A stretch of 41,679 nt of DNA from Bacteroidales bacterium (GTDB taxonomy: Bacteria; Bacteroidota; Bacteroidia; Bacteroidales; UBA7960): assembly GCA_007134525.1 (NCBI GenBank), contig SLKR01000027.1, positions 1-41,679 of the forward strand, in the 5' to 3' direction. Both the position numbers and the translations under genes were made by a program. The notes beneath the pieces were generated by a model that saw nothing but the letters and a program-made list of their open reading frames with translations, did not search any database and had not been told where the DNA came from. Below are positions 17,740 through 25,672 of this stretch, in pieces; positions within the stretch are counted from its first letter, which is position 1, and every line of letters begins with the position of its first letter.

Positions 17740-19329
17740 TCATATAACACTCAACACCTGTGAGAATATAATCATAAGAACTATTGCCAGAGGATATACA
17801 GATGCATACCCCAGGGATGCGGCATCAGTTTCGGTTTTTGAATCAGCCGCGGCCAGCCCCGGGGTGCTTGTCATGCTCCCTGCCACTACGCCCAGCATTG
17901 TGGCGAAATTGATCTTCAGGCCATAATATCCGATAACCGCTGTAAGCACCATAGGGATAGTGGTGATAAGCATTCCGGCCCAGAGGATACTCCAGCCGTA
18001 TTCGGCAAGTGCTTCCATTATATGCGATCCTGCATGGGTACCTACTGTTGCAAGGAACATAAGCAGGCCCAGTTTCCTGAGCAGGTTGTTTGCCCCTCCC
18101 GACATATTCCATATAATGGGCCCGGTTTTTCCTATCTTGCTCAAAACCAGTGCTGAAACCAAAACACCTCCGGTTATGCCGAGAGAAAACTCAAACAGTC
18201 CGAAAACCGGGAAATGGATGCTTCCGAAGAGCACCCCGATAATTATACCAAGGCTTATAGGCAGGAAATTTGTTTCGCTTAGCCGTTTTTCATTATTACC
18301 AAGCAATTTCATTACTTTGGGCATGTTATCTTCATCTGAGGCCAGCATTACCTTGTCGCCAAACCTTAGCGTGCTGCTACCCCTTGGTGAAATATCAATG
18401 CCGCTTCGACGGATACGTGTTATAGTTGCGTTGTAATATGCCCTAAGGTTCAGTGAATTGAGGCTTTTGCTTATAACCTCCTTGTTTGTGACAAGGACCC
18501 AGTATACCTTGTATCCGGCGGCATGAGGCATCTTGATGTCTGTGGGCGGCCCTATCATATATTCTACTTTTTCGAGAGCTTCGTCAGTTCCTACCACCTT
18601 CACAATATCACCAAGGTACAGCCTTGCATTTTCGCCAGGTGCATAAACCTTTTCGCCGTGCTTTATGCGGCTTATCACTGCATGTGTCATCTCTCCGATC
18701 CCGAGCTCACGCAAGGTTTTCCCCTCCAGGTTCTTATTCTCAACAATAAAGTTCTGAACACTTACCCTGGGATGATCCTCCTGGGACCTTTGAAGATAGT
18801 TCTCCTCCTCTTTTTTCATATTTATTCCCAGTATGACCGGCATAAGGTGTATGGTTAATATCGCCATTACTGCCCCGGCGGGATAAACAACACCGTAACC
18901 CACTGATGGCAGGGTTGAGCCTGAAATGTCTATAGCTGCTGCCAGGCCGGATGTGGAAGTAAGTGAACCATTAAAAATCCCGACACCAAGCAGTGAGTCG
19001 AACCCGAAAAAACTGCTAAGCCCAACTGAAAGAAGAGCGGCGCTGCTGACCAGAATGAAGCAAACTCCCAGGTATTGTCTGCCGGTTTTCTTGAACGCGT
19101 CAAAGAAACCGGGCCCGGCTTGCATCCCCACGGTAAAGATAAAGAAAACCAGGCCTATAGTCTGAAACTCCCTGGGTACAAGTATTCCATGATGCCCCAT
19201 AATCAGGGCAACGAACACAACAGCCGAGAGATCTAGTGAAAAACCCCTGAACTTAATGCTGCCCAGGATTATACCAAGACTAATTATCAGGAACAAGGCA
19301 AAATAACCTTCATATATCAATCCGGACAT
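17740..19329 (-). CDS. YidE/AspT-type transporter with two TrkA-C domains
   Basis: Encodes 529 residues of the aspartate:alanine exchanger family. Two sets of membrane helices (about 5-170 and 370-529) share a repeated pattern including GSLTSTSGLAAA and GSMTSTPGLAAA. These flank a soluble centre with two TrkA-C/RCK-C regulatory domains (about 190-270 and 285-365). Family members exchange amino acids or small dicarboxylates; the substrate here is unknown. The gene is convergent with the M56 gene, 49 bases apart, and has its own -7 box upstream. Confidence 0.88.
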   Translation of the reverse strand: MSGLIYEGYFALFLIISLGIILGSIKFRGFSLDLSAVVFVALIMGHHGILVPREFQTIGLVFFIFTVGMQAGPGFFDAFKKTGRQYLGVCFILVSSAALLSVGLSSFFGFDSLLGVGIFNGSLTSTSGLAAAIDISGSTLPSVGYGVVYPAGAVMAILTIHLMPVILGINMKKEEENYLQRSQEDHPRVSVQNFIVENKNLEGKTLRELGIGEMTHAVISRIKHGEKVYAPGENARLYLGDIVKVVGTDEALEKVEYMIGPPTDIKMPHAAGYKVYWVLVTNKEVISKSLNSLNLRAYYNATITRIRRSGIDISPRGSSTLRFGDKVMLASDEDNMPKVMKLLGNNEKRLSETNFLPISLGIIIGVLFGSIHFPVFGLFEFSLGITGGVLVSALVLSKIGKTGPIIWNMSGGANNLLRKLGLLMFLATVGTHAGSHIMEALAEYGWSILWAGMLITTIPMVLTAVIGYYGLKINFATMLGVVAGSMTSTPGLAAADSKTETDAASLGYASVYPLAIVLMIIFSQVLSVI

Positions 19330-19387
19330 TCCTGTATATTCTTTGAACCTTTTATAAAGAGATTTGGTTAAATGCTTTTGAAGCCTA

Positions 19388-19395
19388 CAAAGTTA
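19388..19395 (-). promoter_or_regulatory. -7 promoter box (TAACTTTG) for the YidE-type transporter
   Basis: On the minus strand TAACTTTG matches TAnnTTTG. It is 59 bases upstream of the transporter start at 19329. No TTG is seen at the matching -33 distance, so support rests on the -7 box and position. Confidence 0.4.
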
Positions 19396-19460
19396 ATCCT
19401 TCTTTGATACCTTTATAGTTGAAGGCAATTAATTTTTTAAGATTAAAAAAACATGCACTA

Positions 19461-20780
19461 ATGGGCACAAACCGGAAAATAAATATATTCTGGTTCAGGC
19501 GTGATTTGAGGCTTGATGACAACCACGCCTTATACAGAGCGCTTAACTCCGGATACAAAGTCGTGTTTCTTTTTATTTTTGATACCAACATAACCCGAAC
19601 ACTGCCAGCTGATGACCACCGCCTCAGCTTTATTTACAATCAGCTCAGGGAGCTTCATCATAAGTTAAAAAAGGATGGAGGCTGCATGCTTATACGTCAG
19701 GGTGTGCCGCTGGATGTTTTCAGCAAGCTGAGCCGCGAGTATGAGATCAATGCAGTATACTGCAATACTGACCACGAGCAGTATGGTATTGATCGCGACA
19801 AGGGAATTGCCTCCTTTATGGCTGAAAATGGAGTGGGTTTTCACAGCTATTCTGATCACCTTATTATGAAAAGGGATGAAGTACTAAAGGATGACAAAAC
19901 CCCATATGTGGTATTTACCCCGTTTAGTAAAAGATGGAAATCCCTGTTTCAAAGCAGGCATATTAAACCCTGGCCTTCCGGGAAGTTTATTACAAATTGC
20001 CATACAGGCAAATGCACCGGGTTTCCCTCATTGGAGGAACTGGGCCTTGAACCATCAAGTATATCTGCACCACCAGTCAGAATTGAAGGGTCAGTGATTG
20101 AGAATTATGATAAGTCCAGGGATATTCCCTCTGCAGATGCTACTACACGCCTTGGTCTGCACCTTCGCTTTGGCACCATAAGCATAAGAAAACTTGTTGA
20201 AAAAGCTGTAAGGCTTAATGAGGTGTTTTTAAATGAGTTGATATGGAGGGAGTTTTATGCGATAATAATGTGGCACTACCCTTATGTGGCCCAGCGGTCT
20301 TTCAAGCCTGAGTACGACAGGATAAACTGGGTTAACGATGAGGGGCATTTCAGGAGATGGTGCGAGGGTAGAACAGGTTACCCCATGGTTGATGCAGGTA
20401 TGAGGCAGCTTAACGAAACCGGCTACATGCACAATCGTCTCAGGATGATAACAGCAAGCTTCCTAACAAAACACCTGCTTACCGACTGGAGATGGGGTGA
20501 GGCATATTTTGCCGGAAAACTTTTTGACTATGAACTCTCCTCAAATAACGGTGGTTGGCAATGGAGTGCAGGGAGCGGTTGTGATGCAGCTCCCTATTTC
20601 CGTATATTCAATCCCCTGACCCAACAGAAGAAGTTCGATCCTCAGGAAAAATACATCCGTAAATGGATTAAGGAGTATGGAACTTCCGGTTATCCTGAAC
20701 CTGTTGTTATTCACCGTGAGGCACGTGAAAGGTGTCTAGGCGCCTATAAGACTGCACTTAGAGGATATAGCAATGAATAA
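19461..20780 (+). CDS. phr: deoxyribodipyrimidine photolyase, class I
   Basis: Encodes a 439-residue FAD-dependent enzyme that uses blue light to reverse cyclobutane pyrimidine dimers. The ATG at 19461 gives MGTNRKINIFWFRRDLRLDD, the standard start of the family; a TTG at 19419 would only add 14 residues. The FAD and DNA-binding block is intact: NELIWREFYAIIMWHYP, GRTGYPMVDAGMRQL, MHNRLRMITASFLTKHL and NNGGWQWSAGSGCDAAPYF, the last being typical of CPD photolyases. The 3' end overlaps the Nudix gene by eight bases. Presence of a photolyase suggests a light-exposed habitat at least at times. Confidence 0.94.
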   Translation: MGTNRKINIFWFRRDLRLDDNHALYRALNSGYKVVFLFIFDTNITRTLPADDHRLSFIYNQLRELHHKLKKDGGCMLIRQGVPLDVFSKLSREYEINAVYCNTDHEQYGIDRDKGIASFMAENGVGFHSYSDHLIMKRDEVLKDDKTPYVVFTPFSKRWKSLFQSRHIKPWPSGKFITNCHTGKCTGFPSLEELGLEPSSISAPPVRIEGSVIENYDKSRDIPSADATTRLGLHLRFGTISIRKLVEKAVRLNEVFLNELIWREFYAIIMWHYPYVAQRSFKPEYDRINWVNDEGHFRRWCEGRTGYPMVDAGMRQLNETGYMHNRLRMITASFLTKHLLTDWRWGEAYFAGKLFDYELSSNNGGWQWSAGSGCDAAPYFRIFNPLTQQKKFDPQEKYIRKWIKEYGTSGYPEPVVIHREARERCLGAYKTALRGYSNE

Positions 20781-21432
20781 CTGCGGATATATAAGTTTTG
20801 ACGATCTGGCTGCATACCTGCGCAACCAGATATCTCCGGTACTTCCCGGGATATCGGCTCAGCTTAAGATGGCGCCCAGGATCAGGAGGGATGATATAAT
20901 CAATAACAGCCGAAAGGATTGGGGAGTTAAGAGCGGGGTCCTGATACTCCTGTATCCGGATGAAAAAAGAGACACATATGTGGTTATGATTCAAAGGCCG
21001 GATTACCGTGGAGTGCATGGTGGTCAGATATCCTTTCCCGGGGGGAGATATGAAGAAAAGGACGATTCTCTGATGGATACAGCCCTTAGAGAGGCACAGG
21101 AAGAGGTAGGGGTCCGGCCTGATTCTGTAGAGGTGTTGTATATGCTTACTAAACTCTATATACCGCCAAGCAACTTCCTTGTAAGTCCATTTTTGGCTCT
21201 GAGCGAGCATAAGCCCCGCTTTTTGCCTGATGCTAAAGAGGTTGATGAAGTTTTGGAAATACCCCTCAGTGCCTTTATCTCCCCTTCAAATATCCGGGAC
21301 ATACCCCTTAGAATGGCAGACGGGAGGTGTATGGATACTCCCTGTTATATGGTAAGAAAACACCGGATATGGGGTGCCACTGCAATGATAATATCCGAGC
21401 TGGCAGAAATACTCGAAGAGTATATGGAGTAA
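20773..21432 (+). CDS. Nudix hydrolase, CoA-pyrophosphatase-like (NudL/YeaB group)
   Basis: Encodes 219 residues. The block RGVHGGQISFPGGRYE followed by TALREAQEEVGV is the combined UPF0035 and Nudix signature that marks the CoA pyrophosphatase branch. The first part of the Nudix box deviates from the classical spacing, as it does in this subfamily. The likely role is cleaving CoA or its derivatives to phosphopantetheine and adenosine 3',5'-bisphosphate. It overlaps phr by eight bases, so both are likely made from one transcript. Confidence 0.85.
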   Translation: MNNCGYISFDDLAAYLRNQISPVLPGISAQLKMAPRIRRDDIINNSRKDWGVKSGVLILLYPDEKRDTYVVMIQRPDYRGVHGGQISFPGGRYEEKDDSLMDTALREAQEEVGVRPDSVEVLYMLTKLYIPPSNFLVSPFLALSEHKPRFLPDAKEVDEVLEIPLSAFISPSNIRDIPLRMADGRCMDTPCYMVRKHRIWGATAMIISELAEILEEYME

Positions 21433-21437
21433 TAAAA

Positions 21438-21464
21438 AAAGGGCCGCTTTTCGTGCGGCCCTTT
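21438..21464 (-). terminator. intrinsic terminator for the thrS-rplT operon
   Basis: AAAGGGCCGC and GCGGCCCTTT form a perfect ten-base stem with a seven-base loop. On the minus strand the stem is followed by an uninterrupted T run (the A run at 21434-21440 of the plus strand), which makes a strong terminator for rplT. It could also act weakly on the converging Nudix transcript. Confidence 0.88.
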
Positions 21465-21485
21465 GAAAATGTCCATTTTTTTGTT

Positions 21486-21830
21486 CTATTTCAGGCTGTC
21501 AACTATGGCCTTGAAGGCTTCCGGGTTGTTCATTGCAAGATCTGCAAGCACCTTCCGGTTTATGCGTATATCCTTCTCGCTTAGTTTACCTATAAATTGA
21601 GAGTAGTTCATGTCATACTGCCTTACTGCAGCATTGATCCTCTGTATCCAGAGTTTACGGAACTCCCGTTTTTTATTTCTACGGTCACGGTAAGCATAGG
21701 TCTGGCCTTTTTCCCAGGTGTTCTTTGCTACCGAATATACATTCTTTCTCGCACCAAAGTACCCTTTGGTTAGTTTTAAGAGCTTTTTACGCTTGCGCCT
21801 TGTAGCGACTTTATTTGCTGAACGTGGCAT
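21486..21830 (-). CDS. rplT: 50S ribosomal protein L20
   Basis: Encodes 114 residues with the conserved basic N-terminus ([20 protein letters not shown]) and the RKRDFRKLWI-like [15 protein letters not shown] block. L20 binds 23S rRNA early in assembly and in many bacteria represses its own operon. It is the last gene of thrS-infC-rpmI-rplT. A 79-base spacer with a hairpin separates it from rpmI. Confidence 0.97.
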   Translation of the reverse strand: MPRSANKVATRRKRKKLLKLTKGYFGARKNVYSVAKNTWEKGQTYAYRDRRNKKREFRKLWIQRINAAVRQYDMNYSQFIGKLSEKDIRINRKVLADLAMNNPEAFKAIVDSLK

Positions 21831-21855
21831 AATTTAATGTGTTTTTTGCTAAGCG

Positions 21856-21876
21856 CTTTCCTCATCAGAGGGAAAG
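21856..21876 (-). promoter_or_regulatory. hairpin in the rpmI-rplT spacer (possible regulatory element)
   Basis: On the minus strand CTTTCCCTC and GAGGAAAG pair around TGAT with one bulged C. It lies 26 bases upstream of the rplT start in an unusually long spacer for this operon. It could be a site for L20 autoregulation or only a chance stem. No T run follows, so it is not a typical terminator. Confidence 0.25.
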
Positions 21877-21909
21877 ACTTTTCCTGCTTAAACAAAGATT
21901 AATAATAAT

Positions 21910-22104
21910 TTACATGGCAAGCATTGCCTTGATGTTCTTCTCGTCTGACTTATGCACGGTTGTGGTCTTTGTCAGATTCCTTTTTCTCTTTTTTGACTTT
22001 TTTGTCAGAATATGGCTTTTATAAGCGTGTTTGCGCTTTATACGTCCGGAAGCAGTGATAGAGAAACGCTTTTTTGCTCCGGATTTTGTCTTCATTTTTG
22101 GCAT
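21910..22104 (-). CDS. rpmI: 50S ribosomal protein L35
   Basis: Encodes 64 residues: [20 protein letters not shown] followed by a basic region ([24 protein letters not shown] split by the family's usual HILTKKS block). The length and sequence are typical for L35. It lies between infC and rplT in the standard order. Confidence 0.96.
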   Translation of the reverse strand: MPKMKTKSGAKKRFSITASGRIKRKHAYKSHILTKKSKKRKRNLTKTTTVHKSDEKNIKAMLAM

Positions 22105-22146
22105 TAGAAAATCAATTTACAGGTTTATATATGAAATGGACATTGT

Positions 22147-22710
22147 TTAATTTTTACCGGTCTTTTTTGGAGAGACCAGCATTATCATTCTTTTCCCCTC
22201 CATTTTCGGCATTTGCTCCACCTTTCCGTATTCTTCAACCTCCTGGGCAAACTTCAAAAGTATGAGTTCGCCCTTTTCCTTGTATATTATAGTCCTGCCC
22301 TTAAAGAATACGTAAACCTTGAGCTTTGCCCCTTCCTTAAGGAACTTTATGGCATGTTTAAGCTTGAAATTGAAGTCGTGATCGTCCGTATTCGGCCCCA
22401 TCCTGATCTCCTTGACCACCACTTTCGCTGCATTTGCCTTTATCTCTTTCTGTTTCTTTTTCTGTTCGTAAAGAAACTTCTTGTAGTCCATTATTTTACA
22501 TACGGGCGGATTGGCGGTTGGAGCAATTTCAACCAGGTCAAGGCCCATTTGTTCAGCCATTTTCATGGCGTCTCTGACCGGGTGTATATCTGAGTCCACA
22601 TTATCACCAACCACACGTACGACAGGGGCGTTAATGCGGCCGTTAATGCGGTGCGGGTCTTCTTTTTTTACGAATCGCTTTCTGCCTCTGGGTTTGAATG
22701 GTGTTGCTAT
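22147..22710 (-). CDS. infC: translation initiation factor IF-3 (apparent AUA start)
   Basis: IF-3 prevents subunit joining and checks the start codon and initiator tRNA. The conserved N-terminal part [18 protein letters not shown] requires reading upstream of the GTG at 22614. Going back in frame, no ATG, GTG or TTG occurs before a TAG five codons upstream of ATA at 22710-22708. The ATA has a perfect AGGAGG (22719-22724) eight bases upstream on the coding strand. An AUA start therefore gives a full 187-residue protein. Rare start codons on infC are known and let IF-3 limit its own synthesis. The C-terminal domain includes [18 protein letters not shown] and is intact. Confidence 0.9.
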   Translation of the reverse strand: MATPFKPRGRKRFVKKEDPHRINGRINAPVVRVVGDNVDSDIHPVRDAMKMAEQMGLDLVEIAPTANPPVCKIMDYKKFLYEQKKKQKEIKANAAKVVVKEIRMGPNTDDHDFNFKLKHAIKFLKEGAKLKVYVFFKGRTIIYKEKGELILLKFAQEVEEYGKVEQMPKMEGKRMIMLVSPKKTGKN

Positions 22711-22718
22711 GTTTAATC

Positions 22719-22724
22719 CCTCCT
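22719..22724 (-). promoter_or_regulatory. strong ribosome binding site (AGGAGG) fixing the infC start
   Basis: On the minus strand AGGAGG ends eight bases before the ATA at 22710. Such a perfect Shine-Dalgarno is rare in this window, where most genes have none. It is the main evidence that translation begins at the ATA rather than at the GTG 96 bases further on. Confidence 0.75.
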
Positions 22725-22742
22725 ATATTTTGTTGGTTATTA

Positions 22743-24683
22743 TTATGATTCCGGAATGAGCTTGCTTACTTCCTGCTCAACCATTTTTACAAATTCCTCA
22801 ACAGTAAAAGTGCCGATATCGCCTTCGCCATGCTTCCTGACGGATACGGTATCCCCGGCCTCTTCCTTCTCGCCGACTATAAGCATAAATGGGATTTTTC
22901 GCATCTCCGCATCCCGGATCTTCTTCCCTGTTTTTTCATTGCGCCAGTCAATGAGCGTGCGAATTTCGTAATTATTCAGCAAAGTTAAAACTTTTTTTGC
23001 ATATTTTTCATATTTCTCGCTGATTGGCAATATAATAGCCTGATCGGGGGTCAGCCATAGCGGGAAGTTTCCGGCACAATGTTCTATCATAACGGCCACA
23101 AATCTTTCCATGGAGCCGAAAGGCGCCCGGTGTATCATTACCGGCCTGTGCTTCTGGTTGTCACTGCCTGTATACTCAAGCTCAAATCTTTCAGGCAGGT
23201 TATAATCCACCTGTATAGTACCAAGCTGCCATTTGCGACCCAAAGCATCCCTGACCAAGAAATCCAGCTTGGGCCCGTAAAATGCCGCCTCACCCCTGAC
23301 AATATCCGCTGTAAGTCCCTTCTCTTCAGTTGCCTCTATTATAGCCTGTTCGGCCTTGTCCCAGTTGTCATCAGTGCCGATGTATTTATCCATCTTATCC
23401 GGATCGCGCAGTGAAATCTGCGCACTGTAGTCCTTAAAGTCCAGTGCCTTGAATATAAGAAGGACAATATCAATAACAGCGGTGAACTCCTCTTTCACCT
23501 GGTCAGGCCTGCAGAAAATATGTGCATCGTCCTGTGTAAATCCGCGCACCCTTGTAAGGCCGTGCAGCTCACCGCTTTGCTCATAACGGTATACAGTACC
23601 GAATTCAGCAAATCTTACCGGCAGATCCTTGTATGAATATTGTTTGATTTTGAATATTTCACAGTGGTGAGGGCAGTTCATGGGCTTCAGAAAGAACTCT
23701 TCACCTTCTGAAGGGGTCTGGATCGGCCTGAATGAATCCTCTCCGTATTTCTCATAGTGCCCGCTTGTTATATAAAGATTTTTGTTGCCAATGTGTGGTG
23801 ATATAACAGGCTGGTACCCGGCTTTTCTCTGAACTTTCTTCAGGAACTTCTCAAGGTTTTCCCTCAGCTCAGCTCCTTTTGGAAGCCATAGCGGGAGACC
23901 CTGCCCTACTTTATTCGAAAAGGCAAATAGTTCAAGATCCTTGCCAATCTTCCGGTGGTCGCGTTTTTTTGCCTCCTCGAGCATTTCCAGATGCTCCTTC
24001 AGCATTTTCTGCTTCGGGAAGCTTATCCCGTAAACCCTGGTAAGCTGCTTTTTGCTTTCGTCACCTCTCCAGAAAGCACCTGCCGTATTCAGCAGTTTTA
24101 CTGCTTTTATGGGGCTGGTGTCAATCAGGTGCGGGCCCCGGCAAAGGTCAGTGAAATTTCCTGACCTGTAAAAGCTTATCTTGCCGTCTTCCAGGTCATT
24201 TATGAGATCTACCTTGTATTCGTCGCCTTTTTTTGTATAATACTCAAGCGCCTCCTTCTTTGGAACCTCTGTTCTTTCAAACTGTTCCTTGCGGCGGGCT
24301 ATTTCCAGCATCTTGTTCTCTATTTTGTCAAAATCATTGCTGGATATGCTCTTGTCCCCAAGGTCTATATCGTAGTAAAATCCATTTTCAATATCGGGTC
24401 CGATGCCAAACTTGGTACCGGGATATAGCTCCTCGATGGCGGCAGCCATAATATGAGCCGAGGAGTGCCACATAGTAGCCTTTCCCTCATTGTCTTCCCA
24501 GGTGTTGAGTTTTATTTCAGCATCCCGGGTAATTGGCCTGTCAAGGTCAATTACCTCTCCATTTACGGTTACTGAGAGTACATTGCGTGCCAGGCCTTCG
24601 GAAATGCTCTTTGCTATATCAAGGCCGGTAACACCCTCTCTGAACTCTTTTACGCTTTTATCCGGCAAGGTAATTCTTATCAT
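22743..24683 (-). CDS. thrS: threonine--tRNA ligase
   Basis: Encodes a class II aminoacyl-tRNA synthetase of 646 residues that charges tRNA-Thr. The N-terminal TGS domain (about 1-60), the editing/SAD domain with [10 protein letters not shown] and [16 protein letters not shown], the catalytic core with zinc ligands in [10 protein letters not shown] and [20 protein letters not shown], and the C-terminal anticodon domain are all present. The ATG at 24683 is preferred over the GTG at 24686. The stop lies 32 bases before the infC start, and a promoter box lies upstream. Confidence 0.96.
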   Translation of the reverse strand: MIRITLPDKSVKEFREGVTGLDIAKSISEGLARNVLSVTVNGEVIDLDRPITRDAEIKLNTWEDNEGKATMWHSSAHIMAAAIEELYPGTKFGIGPDIENGFYYDIDLGDKSISSNDFDKIENKMLEIARRKEQFERTEVPKKEALEYYTKKGDEYKVDLINDLEDGKISFYRSGNFTDLCRGPHLIDTSPIKAVKLLNTAGAFWRGDESKKQLTRVYGISFPKQKMLKEHLEMLEEAKKRDHRKIGKDLELFAFSNKVGQGLPLWLPKGAELRENLEKFLKKVQRKAGYQPVISPHIGNKNLYITSGHYEKYGEDSFRPIQTPSEGEEFFLKPMNCPHHCEIFKIKQYSYKDLPVRFAEFGTVYRYEQSGELHGLTRVRGFTQDDAHIFCRPDQVKEEFTAVIDIVLLIFKALDFKDYSAQISLRDPDKMDKYIGTDDNWDKAEQAIIEATEEKGLTADIVRGEAAFYGPKLDFLVRDALGRKWQLGTIQVDYNLPERFELEYTGSDNQKHRPVMIHRAPFGSMERFVAVMIEHCAGNFPLWLTPDQAIILPISEKYEKYAKKVLTLLNNYEIRTLIDWRNEKTGKKIRDAEMRKIPFMLIVGEKEEAGDTVSVRKHGEGDIGTFTVEEFVKMVEQEVSKLIPES

Positions 24684-24718
24684 CACAAATGATTTGTTTC
24701 CTGCTATTTTTCAACCTG

Positions 24719-24726
24719 CAAAGGTA
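24719..24726 (-). promoter_or_regulatory. -7 promoter box (TACCTTTG) for thrS-infC-rpmI-rplT
   Basis: On the minus strand TACCTTTG matches TAnnTTTG. It is 35 bases upstream of the thrS ATG, in the 58-base gap after the NlpC/P60 gene. No matching -33 TTG is seen. It is the likely promoter of the operon that ends at the terminator near 21438. Confidence 0.5.
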
Positions 24727-24741
24727 AACAAAATATCCCGG

Positions 24742-25515
24742 TTAAAGCACTCTTTTTATGAGTCTGAGCTTGTGGGTGTATTTGTTTTTGTCGCGGTTGA
24801 AGATGCCCTGGTGGTCCAGGCTGTCGACTCTTACGACTCCGTATGAATGAATTACCTCAGAAGGCCCGAGCAATATACCTGTATGGGTAATCTCCCCCTG
24901 GTCGTTGTCGAAAAAAACCAGATCACCCGGGGCTGCCTCTTCAAGCAGGTGAATGTCTCTTCCGCGTGTAGCCTGAACGGAAGCATCCCTTGGGAGTATA
25001 ACACCCGCCATTTTGTAAACTGTCTGAACAAAGCCTGAGCAGTCGGTGCCAAAACATGAGCGCCCGCCCCACAGATAGGGAGAGTTCAGGAATAGTAATG
25101 CCAGGGGTTCAATATCTTCGCTGATCTGCTGTATGGTTTTGATTGACCTGCCATTGTATCTGTAAATGCAGCCGTTTAATTCAAACTCACTATCTGTGCC
25201 ATTTTCAGAGTACAGGGTGCTACCCGGGCTGACCTTTATTACTCCGCCTTCTATTATTACTTCTCCTTCTGAGACACTGATCATACTTTCGAGCCTGTTT
25301 AGCCTGGCTGCAGCTTTTTCGTCCAGAAGTTCTGCCTGGCTCTGGTGCACCCAACCCCTGTAACTGTCAAAGCCGGCTTCTATATATAGCCAGTCGTCCC
25401 TGCTCTCTATCAGGCTGAATGTTTCGCCGAACAGGAGCTGGGATACCATTTCACTTTTATGATCAGCGTAGAGCCGCATACCGGCAACAGTTATCAAACA
25501 AATTCCTTCTTTCAT
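24742..25515 (-). CDS. NlpC/P60 (C40) family peptidase with SH3-like domain
   Basis: Encodes a 257-residue cysteine peptidase that likely cuts peptidoglycan stem peptides. SH3-like segments occupy about 5-120. The catalytic domain follows: Cys in FGTDCSGFVQTVYK, His in EITHTGILLG, and a third polar residue, His, in VIHSYG. YLWGGRSCFG is the usual lead-in. There is no clear signal peptide, so it may act in the cytoplasm on recycled muropeptides, like dipeptidyl-peptidase VI, or be exported by an unusual route. It lies upstream of thrS on the same strand. Confidence 0.87.
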   Translation of the reverse strand: MKEGICLITVAGMRLYADHKSEMVSQLLFGETFSLIESRDDWLYIEAGFDSYRGWVHQSQAELLDEKAAARLNRLESMISVSEGEVIIEGGVIKVSPGSTLYSENGTDSEFELNGCIYRYNGRSIKTIQQISEDIEPLALLFLNSPYLWGGRSCFGTDCSGFVQTVYKMAGVILPRDASVQATRGRDIHLLEEAAPGDLVFFDNDQGEITHTGILLGPSEVIHSYGVVRVDSLDHQGIFNRDKNKYTHKLRLIKRVL

Positions 25516-25619
25516 GATTTAACTTATTGGGCTAAATTATTATATAAAAATACTTGAAATTTGCAGTTTGCCAACAGTGAATATTGTGAAATATGTGCGA
25601 ACGGTATAACAACCTGTTA

Positions 25620-25649
25620 TTGTATTTTCTGAATAATTGAGTAAATTCG
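25620..25649 (+). promoter_or_regulatory. candidate promoter for the PgpH-like gene
   Basis: TTG at 25620-25622 and TAAATTCG at 25642-25649 are 19 bases apart. The second is one base from TAnnTTTG. The ATG lies 23 bases downstream. This is the best candidate in the 157-base gap between the NlpC/P60 and PgpH-like genes, which otherwise shows only AT-rich sequence. Confidence 0.35.
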
Positions 25650-25672
25650 TTTGTCGGAAACAAAAAGGCTTT

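Noticed and set aside
22147-22614. infC starting at GTG 22614 (155 residues)
   Set aside because: It removes a conserved N-terminal segment and has no ribosome binding site, whereas ATA at 22710 follows a perfect AGGAGG.
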